A stretch of DNA of 30,004 nucleotides from JAIPIY01 sp964489785 (GCA_964489785.1 CAZAZY010000006.1:1-30004); one strand, 5' to 3'; positions 5,753 to 13,611 are shown, counted from the first letter of the stretch. Program-made: numbers and translations. Notes: generated by a model from the letters alone, not told the origin.

Positions 5753-8257
5753 TTATTTTTCTTCGACAACTGTCCACCCCTGAGACAAATAGCCTTCTAA
5801 CTTTTTGAATTTAATTTCTTCTGTTTTTCCGTCTTTTGTAATAATGACTTTGTCATTGCGTCCAAATTTTTCAGAAGATACCCCTGATACAACTACAGGT
5901 GTTCCATCTGATTGACTATTTGGATCTACCGCGGTCACTTGTAATTCTTTTGGTGGTGTTTCTACGCGAATCAAATAATCTGCAATGTGATTAATAAAAT
6001 TTTGTTCCAATTCGCGAAACAGTCGCAATCCTTCTTTCTTATATTCAACCAATGGTTCGCGTTGGCCATAGGCACGCAAATTTACTGAACGTCGCGCATG
6101 ATCCATGGTGTCCAAATGCTCCATCCACAGCATATCAATAGCACGCAACGCAACACGTCGTACCAATTCACGAAATGCCTGTTCTCCGAATGATTCTTGT
6201 TTTTGTTTTATTATCAATTGTTGCTTTGGATCAATAGTATTTAACACATCTTGTGCCAACGCGTCCATAATATCCCCTGTCGCAAACAAAATTGACCGAC
6301 GTTTTGCATATACCGTTTCTCTTTGTTTATTCAAAACTGTATCGTATTCGAGAACAGATTTACGTGCATCAAAATGAAAACCTTCGATTCGTTTTTGTGC
6401 TGATTCCAAAGCACGAGAAACAAACGGATTGTAAATTGCTTCATCTTCTGGAAGCCCCAAGCTTTTTACCATACCCAATGCTTTGTCTCCACCAAATACA
6501 CGCATCAGGTCATCCTCTAACGAAACATAAAATTGTGTTTCTCCTGGGTCACCCTGTCGCCCCGCACGACCACGCAACTGGTTATCAATACGACGAGCTT
6601 CGTGTCGTTCTGTACCTAATACATATAAACCTCCTTTGTTTTTAATATCTTCATATGCTTCTTTTGTAGCAAGAGCTCCACCCAATTTAATGTCGATACC
6701 TCGACCTGCCATGTTCGTTGCAATAGTTACCGCCCCGCTTTTACCCGCTTCAGCAGTTATTTCTGCTTCTAATTCGTGATTTTTTGCATTTAATACATTA
6801 TGAGGTACACCCATACTGGTCAGATATGCAGATACCATTTCATTTTTTTGAATTGATGCAGTTCCCACCAAAACTGGTTGACCTTTTTGATGTAATTCTT
6901 TTACTGTTTTTGCTACCGCTTTTAATTTACCTTGTTCTGTTTGAAATATAAGATCAGCATGATCTTTTCTGGCAACCACACGGTTTGTAGGAACGACAAC
7001 AACATCTACATTATATACTTTGCGAAATTCTTCATCCGAAGTTTCCGCGGTTCCTGTCATGCCGGATAGTTTTTCATAAAATCGGAAATAGTTTTGATAG
7101 GTAATCGAAGCCAATGTTTTTGTTTCTTGTTGAATACGTACACCCTCTTTTGCTTCTAACGCCTGATGCAATCCGTCAGATAATCGACGGCCGGGTGTCA
7201 TACGTCCTGTAAATTCATCCACTAATACAATTTCTCCATCGCGTACAACATATTTTTTATCTTTTTGAAACAATGCCTTTGCACGCAACGCAGTTTCTAA
7301 TTGGTGTACATACCGAATATTTTCATTACTATAGAGATTTTCTATACCCAATAATTCTTCTGCTTTTGAAATTCCCGCATCAGTAATTTGCACTGCCTGC
7401 ATTTTTTCATCAACAGTAAAATGATCTTCGGGTTGTAGTTGTTTTACTATTCCCGCAAACTGAACGTACATGTCGGTAACTTCATCTACGAATGATGACA
7501 AAATTAAAGGAACACGAGCTTCGTCAATGAGAATAGAGTCTACCTCGTCGACAATGGCAAATGCATTTCCACGCTGCACCAATGATTCTTGATTATATTG
7601 CGTATTGTCGCGAAGATAATCAAAACCAAATTCTGCATTTGTACCATAGGTAATATCTGCAGCATATGCTTGTTTTCTAGAACAAGGTTTTAGAAAATCA
7701 TAGACCACACGAAACGAACCGACTTCGTCTCGTTCTTTGTCTGCATCAATATGTTCTGGGTCGTAGAGATATGATGTGTTTTGTGTATTGATTACAGAAA
7801 CAGACAAACCTAAAAATGTATAAATCTGACCCATCCATACCGCATCACGACGAGCAAGGTGATCATTGACAGTAATTACATGAACGCCTTTTTCTGTAAG
7901 CGCATTTAAATACGCAGGAAGTGTAGCAACTAATGTTTTTCCTTCTCCTGTTCGCATTTCGGCAATCATCCCCTTGTGTAATACCATTCCCCCAATCATC
8001 TGCACATCATATGGGCGAAGAGATTGCGTACGAACAGCGGCTTCGCGTACCAACGCAAAGGCTTCTGGTAAAATTGCATCCAATTCTTCCCCTGATTGTA
8101 ATCGTATTTTAAATTCTGTTGTTTTTTCTTTTAATTCCTGATCAGAGAGTTTTTTGAATCCATCTTCAAAAGAATTGATTTTCTCAAGTTCTGGGGTAAG
8201 TTTTTTCAAAATACGATCATTGTCAGTTCCGAAAATCTTTGCAAATAATTGTTTCAT
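5753..8257 (-). CDS. secA: Protein translocase ATPase SecA
   Basis: Motor ATPase driving preproteins through SecYEG. 834 residues from MKQLFAKIFG; this ATG (8257) is preferred to the in-frame start at 8284 because homologues begin here and a TATAAT (8272-8267) lies 9 nt upstream, predicting a nearly leaderless mRNA. Walker A MRTGEGKTLVATLPAY is near residues 101-116, DEVDSILIDEAR near 237-248, then the preprotein-binding domain, GTAETSDEEF, NMAGRGIDIKLGG and GRAGRQGDPGETQFYVSLED. Between NBD1 strands (about 160-197) there is an insertion compared with E. coli. The C-terminus keeps GRND but lacks the cysteines of the usual zinc-binding tail and ends in a short basic/beta segment. Followed by uppP. 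Confidence 0.97.
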   Translation of the reverse strand: MKQLFAKIFGTDNDRILKKLTPELEKINSFEDGFKKLSDQELKEKTTEFKIRLQSGEELDAILPEAFALVREAAVRTQSLRPYDVQMIGGMVLHKGMIAEMRTGEGKTLVATLPAYLNALTEKGVHVITVNDHLARRDAVWMGQIYTFLGLSVSVINTQNTSYLYDPEHIDADKERDEVGSFRVVYDFLKPCSRKQAYAADITYGTNAEFGFDYLRDNTQYNQESLVQRGNAFAIVDEVDSILIDEARVPLILSSFVDEVTDMYVQFAGIVKQLQPEDHFTVDEKMQAVQITDAGISKAEELLGIENLYSNENIRYVHQLETALRAKALFQKDKKYVVRDGEIVLVDEFTGRMTPGRRLSDGLHQALEAKEGVRIQQETKTLASITYQNYFRFYEKLSGMTGTAETSDEEFRKVYNVDVVVVPTNRVVARKDHADLIFQTEQGKLKAVAKTVKELHQKGQPVLVGTASIQKNEMVSAYLTSMGVPHNVLNAKNHELEAEITAEAGKSGAVTIATNMAGRGIDIKLGGALATKEAYEDIKNKGGLYVLGTERHEARRIDNQLRGRAGRQGDPGETQFYVSLEDDLMRVFGGDKALGMVKSLGLPEDEAIYNPFVSRALESAQKRIEGFHFDARKSVLEYDTVLNKQRETVYAKRRSILFATGDIMDALAQDVLNTIDPKQQLIIKQKQESFGEQAFRELVRRVALRAIDMLWMEHLDTMDHARRSVNLRAYGQREPLVEYKKEGLRLFRELEQNFINHIADYLIRVETPPKELQVTAVDPNSQSDGTPVVVSGVSSEKFGRNDKVIITKDGKTEEIKFKKLEGYLSQGWTVVEEK

Positions 8258-8286
8258 AATACTGTGATTATAGCATATTTTCACAC

Positions 8287-8321
8287 AAACAAAAAACGCC
8301 CCAAAGAGGCGTTTTTTGTTT
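8287..8321 (-). terminator. Terminator of the Lys/Ala-repeat gene
   Basis: 14-bp stem (8287-8300 with 8308-8321). It directly precedes the secA -10 region. Confidence 0.8.
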
Positions 8322-8331
8322 GGAACAAGAA

Positions 8332-8472
8332 CTATTTTTTCTTCTTAGCTGCTGGTTTTTTCTTAGCAACCTTCTTCACTGCTTTTTTAGCTACTTTTTT
8401 TGCAACTTTTTTAGCAACTTTTTTAGCTGCTTTTTTTACAACTTTTTTAGCTGCTTTCTTTTTTGCTGGCAT
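8332..8472 (-). CDS. 46-residue Lys/Ala/Val repeat protein, histone H1-like tail
   Basis: Translates as MPAKKKAAKKVVKKAAKK, then VAKK repeats, ending KKKPAAKKKK. It has 24 Lys, 12 Ala and 7 Val in 46 residues, arranged in four-residue steps (xxKK), like the AAKK tails of bacterial histone H1/HC1-like proteins. A DNA- or RNA-binding, nucleoid-compacting role is the obvious inference, but no folded domain is present and no partner is visible. It has its own promoter (8540-8568, leader about 60 nt) and a strong terminator, which argues that it is a real transcription unit and not low-complexity noise. The repeats on the opposite strand read as a Phe-rich frame, which I reject. Confidence 0.75.
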   Translation of the reverse strand: MPAKKKAAKKVVKKAAKKVAKKVAKKVAKKAVKKVAKKKPAAKKKK

Positions 8473-8539
8473 ATGTGTGATGAAAAATTATTTGTAACAT
8501 GCAGAAGGTCGACCAATTACCTACCACATCTTTAATTAC

Positions 8540-8568
8540 ATTATCGTACACTGCAGAACAAACAACAA
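8540..8568 (-). promoter_or_regulatory. Promoter of the Lys/Ala-repeat gene
   Basis: Minus strand TTGTTG (8568-8563), 17-nt spacer, GATAAT (8545-8540). Confidence 0.6.
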
Positions 8569-8587
8569 TAGAAAAATACATAAAAGT

Positions 8588-8760
8588 TGTGGATAACTTT
8601 TTTCTTGCGTAAAAATATTTTTTTTGATATTCTACCATTCGTGCGAAAGGTTCCATATAAAAACTGACGATATGAGACCTATTGTCATAACATATGTAAA
8701 TTATCTATCTCATGTGCATCGTGCAAAAATATTTCACTCATTATCCGTTATCCATTATCC
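8588..8760. promoter_or_regulatory. DnaA-box-like cluster in a divergent spacer
   Basis: The 294-bp spacer 8473-8766 has no gene. It holds a perfect DnaA box on the minus strand (TTATCCACA, 8596-8588), an A+T-rich stretch after it, and three head-to-tail heptads TTATCCG, TTATCCA, TTATCCC (8741-8761) just before the ArsR-type gene. It could be a replication-origin element or a DnaA-controlled promoter; the last TTATCC also sits where a -10 would be. No dnaA or dnaN gene is in view. Confidence 0.4.
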
Positions 8761-8766
8761 CCTAGT

Positions 8767-9063
8767 ATGTTAATCCTCAATGAATCAAAAAGAAAAAAAA
8801 TAACTGTTCTTACAAAACATCACAAGGCATTGGGAAATAAAAAAAGATGCATGATTCTTATTTTGTTATCACAGTATGAAACTATTCCTGTTTGGTTTAT
8901 CGCTCAGGAAATTGAGCTGTCTATAAAATCAACATCAAAACATCTTTTGCTACTTTCTCAGGCACACCTAGTTCGCAGCAGTAGAAAGAAAATAGAAATG
9001 CATTATTCCCTACCCAAACCAGCACCTATTACATTAAAAACTTTTCTCAAGGAATTCCAATAA
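8767..9063 (+). CDS. ArsR-type winged-helix transcriptional regulator
   Basis: 98 residues with a winged helix-turn-helix: KALGNKKRCMILILLSQYE (helix 1-2), PVWFIAQEIELSIKSTSKHLLLLSQAHLVRSSRKK (recognition helix in SIKSTSKHLLLLSQAHLV) and the wing RKKIEMHYSL. This pattern matches ArsR/SmtB-like repressors, but no Cys/His metal site is seen, so the effector is unknown. It is transcribed away from the Lys/Ala gene. The spacer repeats directly upstream are possible operators. It is followed by its own terminator. No target genes are adjacent. Confidence 0.75.
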   Translation: MLILNESKRKKITVLTKHHKALGNKKRCMILILLSQYETIPVWFIAQEIELSIKSTSKHLLLLSQAHLVRSSRKKIEMHYSLPKPAPITLKTFLKEFQ

Positions 9064-9103
9064 AAACAAAACCCGCTACCAATCAGTAGTGGGTTTTGTT
9101 TTT
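9062..9103. terminator. Bidirectional terminator after the ArsR-type gene
   Basis: 18-bp stem with one G-U pair (9062-9079 with 9086-9103), T-rich on both ends. It would also end a minus-strand transcript coming from the 9105-9320 region. Confidence 0.8.
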
Positions 9104-9200
9104 ATCACCTGGCGCGGTTAGCGAACTTGCTAACTCCACCAAATGTCCTTTGTGAGTGCTTGTCGCTAACCATGCCAAACGACAAGCATGTAAAAAGTAT
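9104..9200 (-). ncRNA. Possible second small RNA (weak promoter)
   Basis: Non-coding stretch with hairpins: 8-bp GCTTGTCG/CGACAAGC (9158-9165, 9179-9186) and GTTAGC/GCTAAC (9118-9134). A TATACT with an upstream TG (9201-9196) could start a minus-strand RNA ending at the terminator 9062-9103. Segments are complementary to parts of the RNA proposed at 9234-9316. No good -35 is seen. Confidence 0.3.
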
Positions 9201-9233
9201 ATCATACTCTTGAAAAGAAAAAAGCCCCATAAA

Positions 9234-9263
9234 CACAAAACCCGCCCGAAGGCGAGTCTTGTG
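9234..9263 (-). terminator. Terminator-like hairpin of the candidate small RNA
   Basis: 13-bp arms with two mismatches around TTCG (minus strand), followed by TTT and, 10-20 nt on, CTTTTTTC. Confidence 0.5.
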
Positions 9264-9316
9264 CAGGACATTTGTGGTGTTACAATGAATTGATACCATT
9301 GAAGTTAGCCACTCAC
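9234..9316 (-). ncRNA. Candidate small RNA downstream of rnpB
   Basis: A near-consensus promoter (9323-9351) fires into a non-coding stretch. About 80 nt later comes a hairpin with a UUCG-type tetraloop (9234-9263) and T-rich sequence. No convincing reading frame is present. It does not match tmRNA, 6S or SRP RNA patterns I know. The RNA would contain segments complementary to the neighbouring 9135-9175 region. Confidence 0.45.
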
Positions 9317-9322
9317 ACAAAG

Positions 9323-9351
9323 AGTATAGCATATCCTGTTTTAAAAGTCAA
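9323..9351 (-). promoter_or_regulatory. Strong promoter directly after the rnpB terminator
   Basis: Minus strand TTGACT (9351-9346), exactly 17 nt, TATACT (9328-9323). No protein gene follows, which is the main reason to suspect an RNA gene. Confidence 0.7.
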
Positions 9352-9354
9352 GCT

Positions 9355-9407
9355 TTTTTATTCATCCATAGTAAAACCCCGATCAAAGCCGGGGTTTTAC
9401 TATGGAT
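9355..9407 (-). terminator. Terminator of rnpB
   Basis: 18-bp stem (9364-9381 with 9390-9407) followed on the minus strand by an A/T-rich tail. Confidence 0.8.
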
Positions 9408-9408
9408 A

Positions 9409-9746
9409 CATGTATCGATAAGCCGAATTCTGTATGTGTTGCCACATGACGAACATATATCTAGGATTGCTGTTACCAACAATCTCAAGCGATTCTCCCC
9501 TCCTCATCGGCGGGGCACGATCTTGCACGCAGGTAAGGATTTTGCCGTTTCACTCCCTGTGTTACCACAGGGATTCATCCGTAAACGGATGCCCTTTTCT
9601 TTCGATCCGGGCGTCACTGCTCGCACCTCTTGTTGTGTATCCACCAACAGATGGGGGTTACCCACTACCCTTCTCTCCGCCGATGAGGCGGAGTCGTGTT
9701 CGGACTTTCCTCGATAAAGAAACTTTACCGTGTTCGTCTGATACAG
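9409..9746 (-). ncRNA. rnpB: RNase P RNA
   Basis: Catalytic RNA that matures tRNA 5' ends. On the minus strand the hallmark GAGGAAAGTCCGAACAC (5' part of P4/CR-I) is at 9715-9699, and the 3' hallmark ACAGAATTCGGCTTAT at 9433-9418. The outer helix P1 can form from TGTATC (9745-9740) and GATACA (3' end, near 9417-9412). About 340 nt is a compact bacterial type-A-like size. Promoter at 9751-9778 overlaps the end of the DUF192 gene, and a terminator follows. The 5' and 3' ends are estimates from P1. The frames found inside it on the plus strand are not genes. Confidence 0.93.
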
Positions 9747-9750
9747 GGTT

Positions 9751-9778
9751 AGTGTACCCGGTAATTAGTATAAGTCAA
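9751..9778 (-). promoter_or_regulatory. Promoter of rnpB
   Basis: Minus strand TTGACT (9778-9773), 16 nt, TACACT (9756-9751). The -35 lies in the last codons of the DUF192 gene. Predicted start 9744-9746 agrees with the P1 helix. Confidence 0.65.
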
Positions 9779-10244
9779 ACTCAATCACATCCCCTATTTG
9801 CACACCAACCCGATCAACAGCCCCCGCAGGAAGTTCCAAAACATACAGAGCTTTTTCTTTTGGTGTAAAAATTGTAGGAAATGTTTCTGGATGTACATTT
9901 TCAATAACATGCACAACCGCATGAGATTCATCCAACCAAACCATATCCAAACTAATAACCATGTCTTTCATCCATAATGAATGGTAGTCGGGAGATTCAA
10001 AAACAAATAACATTCCTTCGTTTTCCATCAGCGTAGATCCTGATAATCCTTGCTGTCTGTCTTTTGCGTTTTGTGCAACACGCACATCAAAATCATAACC
10101 GTTTATCTGTACAGTTGCCTGTACAATATCCGATACTGCCTGTTTTTCAGAGAACAAGAACAAACCTATCACCACACCGACACCTCCTAGTATCACAATA
10201 AAAGGTAGCACGCGAATAAGAAAGAAACTTGTTCTTGATTGCAT
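9765..10244 (-). CDS. DUF192 protein, membrane-anchored
   Basis: 159 residues. An N-terminal membrane helix (about 9-31, IRVLPFIVILGGVGVVIGLFLF) is followed by an extracytoplasmic DUF192 domain: VRVAQNAKDRQQGLSG, LMENEGMLFVF, HSLWMKDMVISLDMVWLDE, VLELPAGAVDRVGVQIGDVIEF. These blocks (R-x-x-GL, GMLF, WMK/N, ELPAG) define the family, whose biochemical role is unknown; environmental members are small secreted beta proteins. Divergent from lepB with only 27 nt between start codons, so the promoters of the two must overlap the coding ends. Its 3' end carries the rnpB promoter. Confidence 0.88.
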   Translation of the reverse strand: MQSRTSFFLIRVLPFIVILGGVGVVIGLFLFSEKQAVSDIVQATVQINGYDFDVRVAQNAKDRQQGLSGSTLMENEGMLFVFESPDYHSLWMKDMVISLDMVWLDESHAVVHVIENVHPETFPTIFTPKEKALYVLELPAGAVDRVGVQIGDVIEFDLY

Positions 10245-10271
10245 ATCTAATTTATACTACAATACCAGTAC

Positions 10272-10883
10272 ATGATGCAAGATACGACCCCAGAAAACAC
10301 AACCCTATCAACGGAAAAAGAAAAATCACCAAAAGAAGAAAGCTGGATTGATATCATTCGATTTGCATTAATTGCCTTGGTTATTGTTATTCCTATTAGA
10401 TTATATATTGCACAACCTTTTATTGTCAGCGGTAGTTCCATGGTTCCAACATTCCAAGATGGAGAATATCTGATCGTTGATGAAATCAGCTATCGCCTGG
10501 AAAAACCAGCTCGAGGTGATGTGATTGTTTTTCGGTATCCCAACAACCCTTCTCGATTCTTTATCAAACGAGTAATAGCCCTACCAAACGAAACTGTCAG
10601 CATTGATAACGACACCATAACTATATTCAACGAAGAAAACCCTGATGGATTTTCATTGGATGAATGGTATCTTTCTGATATGATGCATACATTACCATCT
10701 GATACTATTACTACACTATCAGATGAAGAATATTTTGTTATGGGAGACAACCGCGAAGCCAGTTCAGATTCTCGTATTTGGGGATCATTGCATGAACGAT
10801 ACATTATAGGAAAAGCATTTTTACGACTGTTCCCAATACAATCTATTGACATCCATCCTGGAAAGGCATTATTTGAAAACTAA
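10272..10883 (+). CDS. lepB: Signal peptidase I
   Basis: Membrane serine protease removing signal peptides on the outer face. One N-terminal membrane span (about 28-46) precedes box B SGSSMVPTF with catalytic Ser56, box C/D RYPNNPSRFFIKRVIALP with catalytic Lys99, and box E YFVMGDNREASSDSRIWG. 203 residues is the short Gram-positive-like form. Two adjacent ATG codons (10272 and 10275) can start it; a TATACT at 10253-10258 with TTGTTC upstream predicts a very short leader. It serves the Sec substrates exported through SecA/SecE above. hisS follows 29 nt later but has its own -10. Confidence 0.95.
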   Translation: MMQDTTPENTTLSTEKEKSPKEESWIDIIRFALIALVIVIPIRLYIAQPFIVSGSSMVPTFQDGEYLIVDEISYRLEKPARGDVIVFRYPNNPSRFFIKRVIALPNETVSIDNDTITIFNEENPDGFSLDEWYLSDMMHTLPSDTITTLSDEEYFVMGDNREASSDSRIWGSLHERYIIGKAFLRLFPIQSIDIHPGKALFEN

Positions 10884-10912
10884 TCTATCGTTCGATACAA
10901 TACAATATATAT

Positions 10913-12217
10913 ATGAAACCAGATTCAAAAAAACCAGCTTCAAAAGAAATTCCTACAACCATCAAAGGTGTTCGCGATATCATGGGGGAAACATACTACA
11001 ACTACCAAGGGTTTTTTGAAAAAGCTCAAGAAATTGCTGTGTATTATGGATTCCGACCCATTGAAATGCCTATTTTGGAACAAGTAGAACTCTACAACCG
11101 GGGTATCGGCGAAGGTACCGATATCATGGACAAAGAAATGTATTCGCTAAAAACAAAAGGTGGAGATCATTTAGCTCTACGACCAGAAGGAACAGCAGGA
11201 ATTGTTCGTGCATACATTGAACACGGAATGCAAAGCGAACCACAACCGGTGATGTTGTACTATTATGGTCCATTCTTTCGACACGACAAACCCCAACGTG
11301 GACGATACCGAGAATTACGTCAGTTTGGATTGGAAATATTGGGTAGCCCAAAAAGCATTGCTGATGCTTTGATTATTTCTACAACCTACACTGTTCTCAA
11401 GGCAATGGGTGCAACCGGTGCTACGGTTGATATCAACAGCATGGGAGACAAAGAATCCCGAGCGTTGTATACAAAAGCATTAACTGGGTATTACAAAAAA
11501 TTTATTAACCAATTACCTGTAGTTGATCGTAACCGATTAAAAACAAATCCTCTTCGTATTTTGGATTCAAAAGAACCAAAGACCATTGAAATCAATGTAA
11601 ATGCACCAGATGCGCTCAGCTACCTGAATCCAGTCAGTAAAAAACATTTCAAAGAAGTATTAGAATTTCTTGATGAAATGGAAATCCCGTATCGTATCAA
11701 TAAAAATCTTGTACGTGGATTGGATTATTATACCCACACCGTATTTGAAATTTTTGAAGAACAAACAGATGAGTTGGTTCCCCCACTGACTATTGCTGCG
11801 GGTGGTCGATACGACAACCTTGCAAAATCATTAGGTTATAAAAAAGAATTACCTGGTGTTGGTGTAGGTATTGGTGTGGACCGCGTATTAGAAGCATCAT
11901 GGTGCAAACATCTATCTCCTAAAATTATCAAAAAACCAAAATTCTGTTTTATCCAATTAGGCTTTGATGCAAAACTAAAAAGTCTTAGCATTTTAGAAAT
12001 TCTACGCGAAGCAAAAATTCCCATCCAACAATCATTATCAAAAGACAGTCTAGGTGCACAATTAGGTATCGCAGAAAAATTAGGAGTTCCCTACACATTG
12101 ATATTTGGACAAAAAGAAGCTTTGGACAGAACAGTTATTGTGCGTGATATGAATACACGATCACAGGAAATTATTCCTATAGAAAAATTAGCGCAGTATT
12201 TGAAACACATAAAATAG
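10913..12217 (+). CDS. hisS: Histidyl-tRNA synthetase
   Basis: Class II synthetase charging tRNA-His. 434 residues. Motif 1 region is GVRDIMGETYYNYQGFFEKAQEIAVYYGF; motif 2 is YYYGPFFRHDKPQRGRYRELRQFGLEILG; histidine-specific blocks are GLDYYTHTVFEIF and AAGGRYDNLAKSLG, with GVGVGIGVDRVL as motif 3. The C-terminal anticodon domain ends HIK. A TACAAT at 10901-10906 ends 6 nt before the ATG, so the transcript should start at the first base of the start codon. No Shine-Dalgarno. Confidence 0.96.
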   Translation: MKPDSKKPASKEIPTTIKGVRDIMGETYYNYQGFFEKAQEIAVYYGFRPIEMPILEQVELYNRGIGEGTDIMDKEMYSLKTKGGDHLALRPEGTAGIVRAYIEHGMQSEPQPVMLYYYGPFFRHDKPQRGRYRELRQFGLEILGSPKSIADALIISTTYTVLKAMGATGATVDINSMGDKESRALYTKALTGYYKKFINQLPVVDRNRLKTNPLRILDSKEPKTIEINVNAPDALSYLNPVSKKHFKEVLEFLDEMEIPYRINKNLVRGLDYYTHTVFEIFEEQTDELVPPLTIAAGGRYDNLAKSLGYKKELPGVGVGIGVDRVLEASWCKHLSPKIIKKPKFCFIQLGFDAKLKSLSILEILREAKIPIQQSLSKDSLGAQLGIAEKLGVPYTLIFGQKEALDRTVIVRDMNTRSQEIIPIEKLAQYLKHIK

Positions 12218-12249
12218 TTCTGGAATTCTGTTCTAGGGTTATCTATAGT

Positions 12250-12774
12250 ATGAAAGAAAAACAAATCTTACAAAACGGGCACGAAACATTGCGTGCACGC
12301 GCAAAAGAAATAACACCCGAAGAAATAACTTCTCCGCACGTGCAATCCATTATTATGGAAATGAAGCAGGCTCTCCGCAAAGCAAAAGACGGGGTGGCAA
12401 TTGCTGCGCCACAAATAGGATATTCTGTTCGTATCTTTATTATTGCTGGTCAGGTATTTACCGACAACCCAAAAGAATTTCATGCATTTGAACAAGTTTG
12501 TATTAATCCTGTGATAACAAAAAAATCACGGAAAAAGAATTGGGTTCCCGAGGGGTGCCTATCGGTACGTTGGTGGTACGGGGAAACTCACCGGTCACAA
12601 CAGGCAACTATTACTGCATATGATGAATTTGGAAAACCCTTTACATTAAATGGTTCCGGATTATTGGCGCAAATCTTTCAACATGAAATCGACCACCTGG
12701 ATGGTATTTTGTTTATCGATCACGCAGAAAAACTGCATGAATTAACCGCAGACGAACAAAAGGAGTATGAATAA
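12250..12774 (+). CDS. def: Peptide deformylase
   Basis: Metallohydrolase removing the formyl group from nascent proteins. The three motifs are DGVAIAAPQIGY (motif I, about 47-58; the usual GLAAPQ reads AIAAPQ), EGCLSVRWWYG (Cys103 metal ligand) and QHEIDHLDG (His145, Glu146, His149). 174 residues is normal. It overlaps fmt by 8 nt, so formylation and deformylation enzymes are translated as a pair. The sequence just before the ATG (TTATCTATAGT) has a possible -10 whose start would be the ATG itself. hisS lies 32 nt upstream. Confidence 0.95.
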   Translation: MKEKQILQNGHETLRARAKEITPEEITSPHVQSIIMEMKQALRKAKDGVAIAAPQIGYSVRIFIIAGQVFTDNPKEFHAFEQVCINPVITKKSRKKNWVPEGCLSVRWWYGETHRSQQATITAYDEFGKPFTLNGSGLLAQIFQHEIDHLDGILFIDHAEKLHELTADEQKEYE

Positions 12775-13597
12775 TCAAAAAATCGCATTCTTTGGAACCC
12801 CTGAATTATGCATACCAATACTGGAAGAATTAAAAACTACTGGAATAGTACCCGTGGTTATTGTTACTAATCCTGACAAACCCGTTGGGCGAAAACAAAT
12901 CATGACACCATCCCCTGTGAAAATCTGGGGACAACAAAATAATATTCCCGTTCTTGAACCAAAAAAATTAGATGCGGATTTTCAAAATACTTTTGCAACA
13001 TATCATGTAGATCTTTCTCTGGTTGTTGCATATGGAAAAATTATTCCAGAAACATTAATCCACACGCCGACATTTGGTACCATTAATGTTCACTATTCCC
13101 TACTGCCCAAATATCGAGGTGCTAGCCCCGTAGAATCCAGTATTCTATCTGGCGATACAGAAACCGGTGTATGCATCCAGGATATGGCATATGATTTGGA
13201 TAGTGGAGATATTTACGTACAAGAAATTGTACCCATCGATATCAATGAAACTGCACCTGAATTGCGTAACCGACTGAACGATATTGCAAAAAAAATGTTG
13301 GTGCAATTAATTCCCCAAATCATATCGGGTCAAACTGTAAAAACACCTCAGCTAGGAGAACCAACGTATTGCAAAAAAACAAAAAAAGAAGCTGGGCAAA
13401 TATTTTTTGATACCATGACTGACGCGCAATTATGGAATATGTATCGTGGATATTTTGGATGGCCAGGTATTTTTTATTTTGACGAAAATGGCAAACGCAT
13501 TAAAATTACCAAAGCCCGATTTGAACAGGGAAAATTTATCATAGAAAAAATTATCCCCGAAGGTAAAAAAGAACAAGAATATAAAAAATCCGCATAG
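12767..13597 (+). CDS. fmt: Methionyl-tRNA formyltransferase
   Basis: Transfers formyl from 10-formyl-tetrahydrofolate to initiator Met-tRNA. N-terminal Rossmann domain KIAFFGTPELCIPILEEL; active-site block INVHYSLLPKYRGASPVESSI with Asn107 and His109, and AYDLDSGDIY with the catalytic Asp. The C-terminal OB-like domain is present but short: 276 residues against about 315 in E. coli. The usual His-Pro-Ser reads His-Tyr-Ser. An AAAGGAG element within def lies just before its ATG. The TAG stop is the loop of the terminator hairpin, so the last codons are also the terminator stem. Confidence 0.95.
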   Translation: MNNQKIAFFGTPELCIPILEELKTTGIVPVVIVTNPDKPVGRKQIMTPSPVKIWGQQNNIPVLEPKKLDADFQNTFATYHVDLSLVVAYGKIIPETLIHTPTFGTINVHYSLLPKYRGASPVESSILSGDTETGVCIQDMAYDLDSGDIYVQEIVPIDINETAPELRNRLNDIAKKMLVQLIPQIISGQTVKTPQLGEPTYCKKTKKEAGQIFFDTMTDAQLWNMYRGYFGWPGIFYFDENGKRIKITKARFEQGKFIIEKIIPEGKKEQEYKKSA

Positions 13598-13611
13598 TGC
13601 GGATTTTTTAT
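13581..13611. terminator. Terminator containing the fmt stop codon in its loop
   Basis: Perfect 14-bp stem (13581-13594 with 13598-13611). The 3-nt loop is the fmt stop TAG. T-rich on both strands, so it also serves the convergent hpf gene. Confidence 0.85.

Noticed and set aside
8249..8535. Two plus-strand frames rich in Phe opposite the Lys/Ala gene
   Set aside because: They are the reverse complement of AAA/AAG and GCA/GCT repeats; the minus-strand gene has a promoter, a start and a terminator.
9083..9332. Minus-strand frames of 62 and 75 residues
   Set aside because: They run through a promoter, a hairpin terminator and the non-coding repeats, with no recognisable protein features.
9434..9868. 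Plus-strand frames of 144 and 93 residues
   Set aside because: They lie within RNase P RNA (minus strand) and the start of the opposing DUF192 gene; the rnpB hallmark sequences explain the region.
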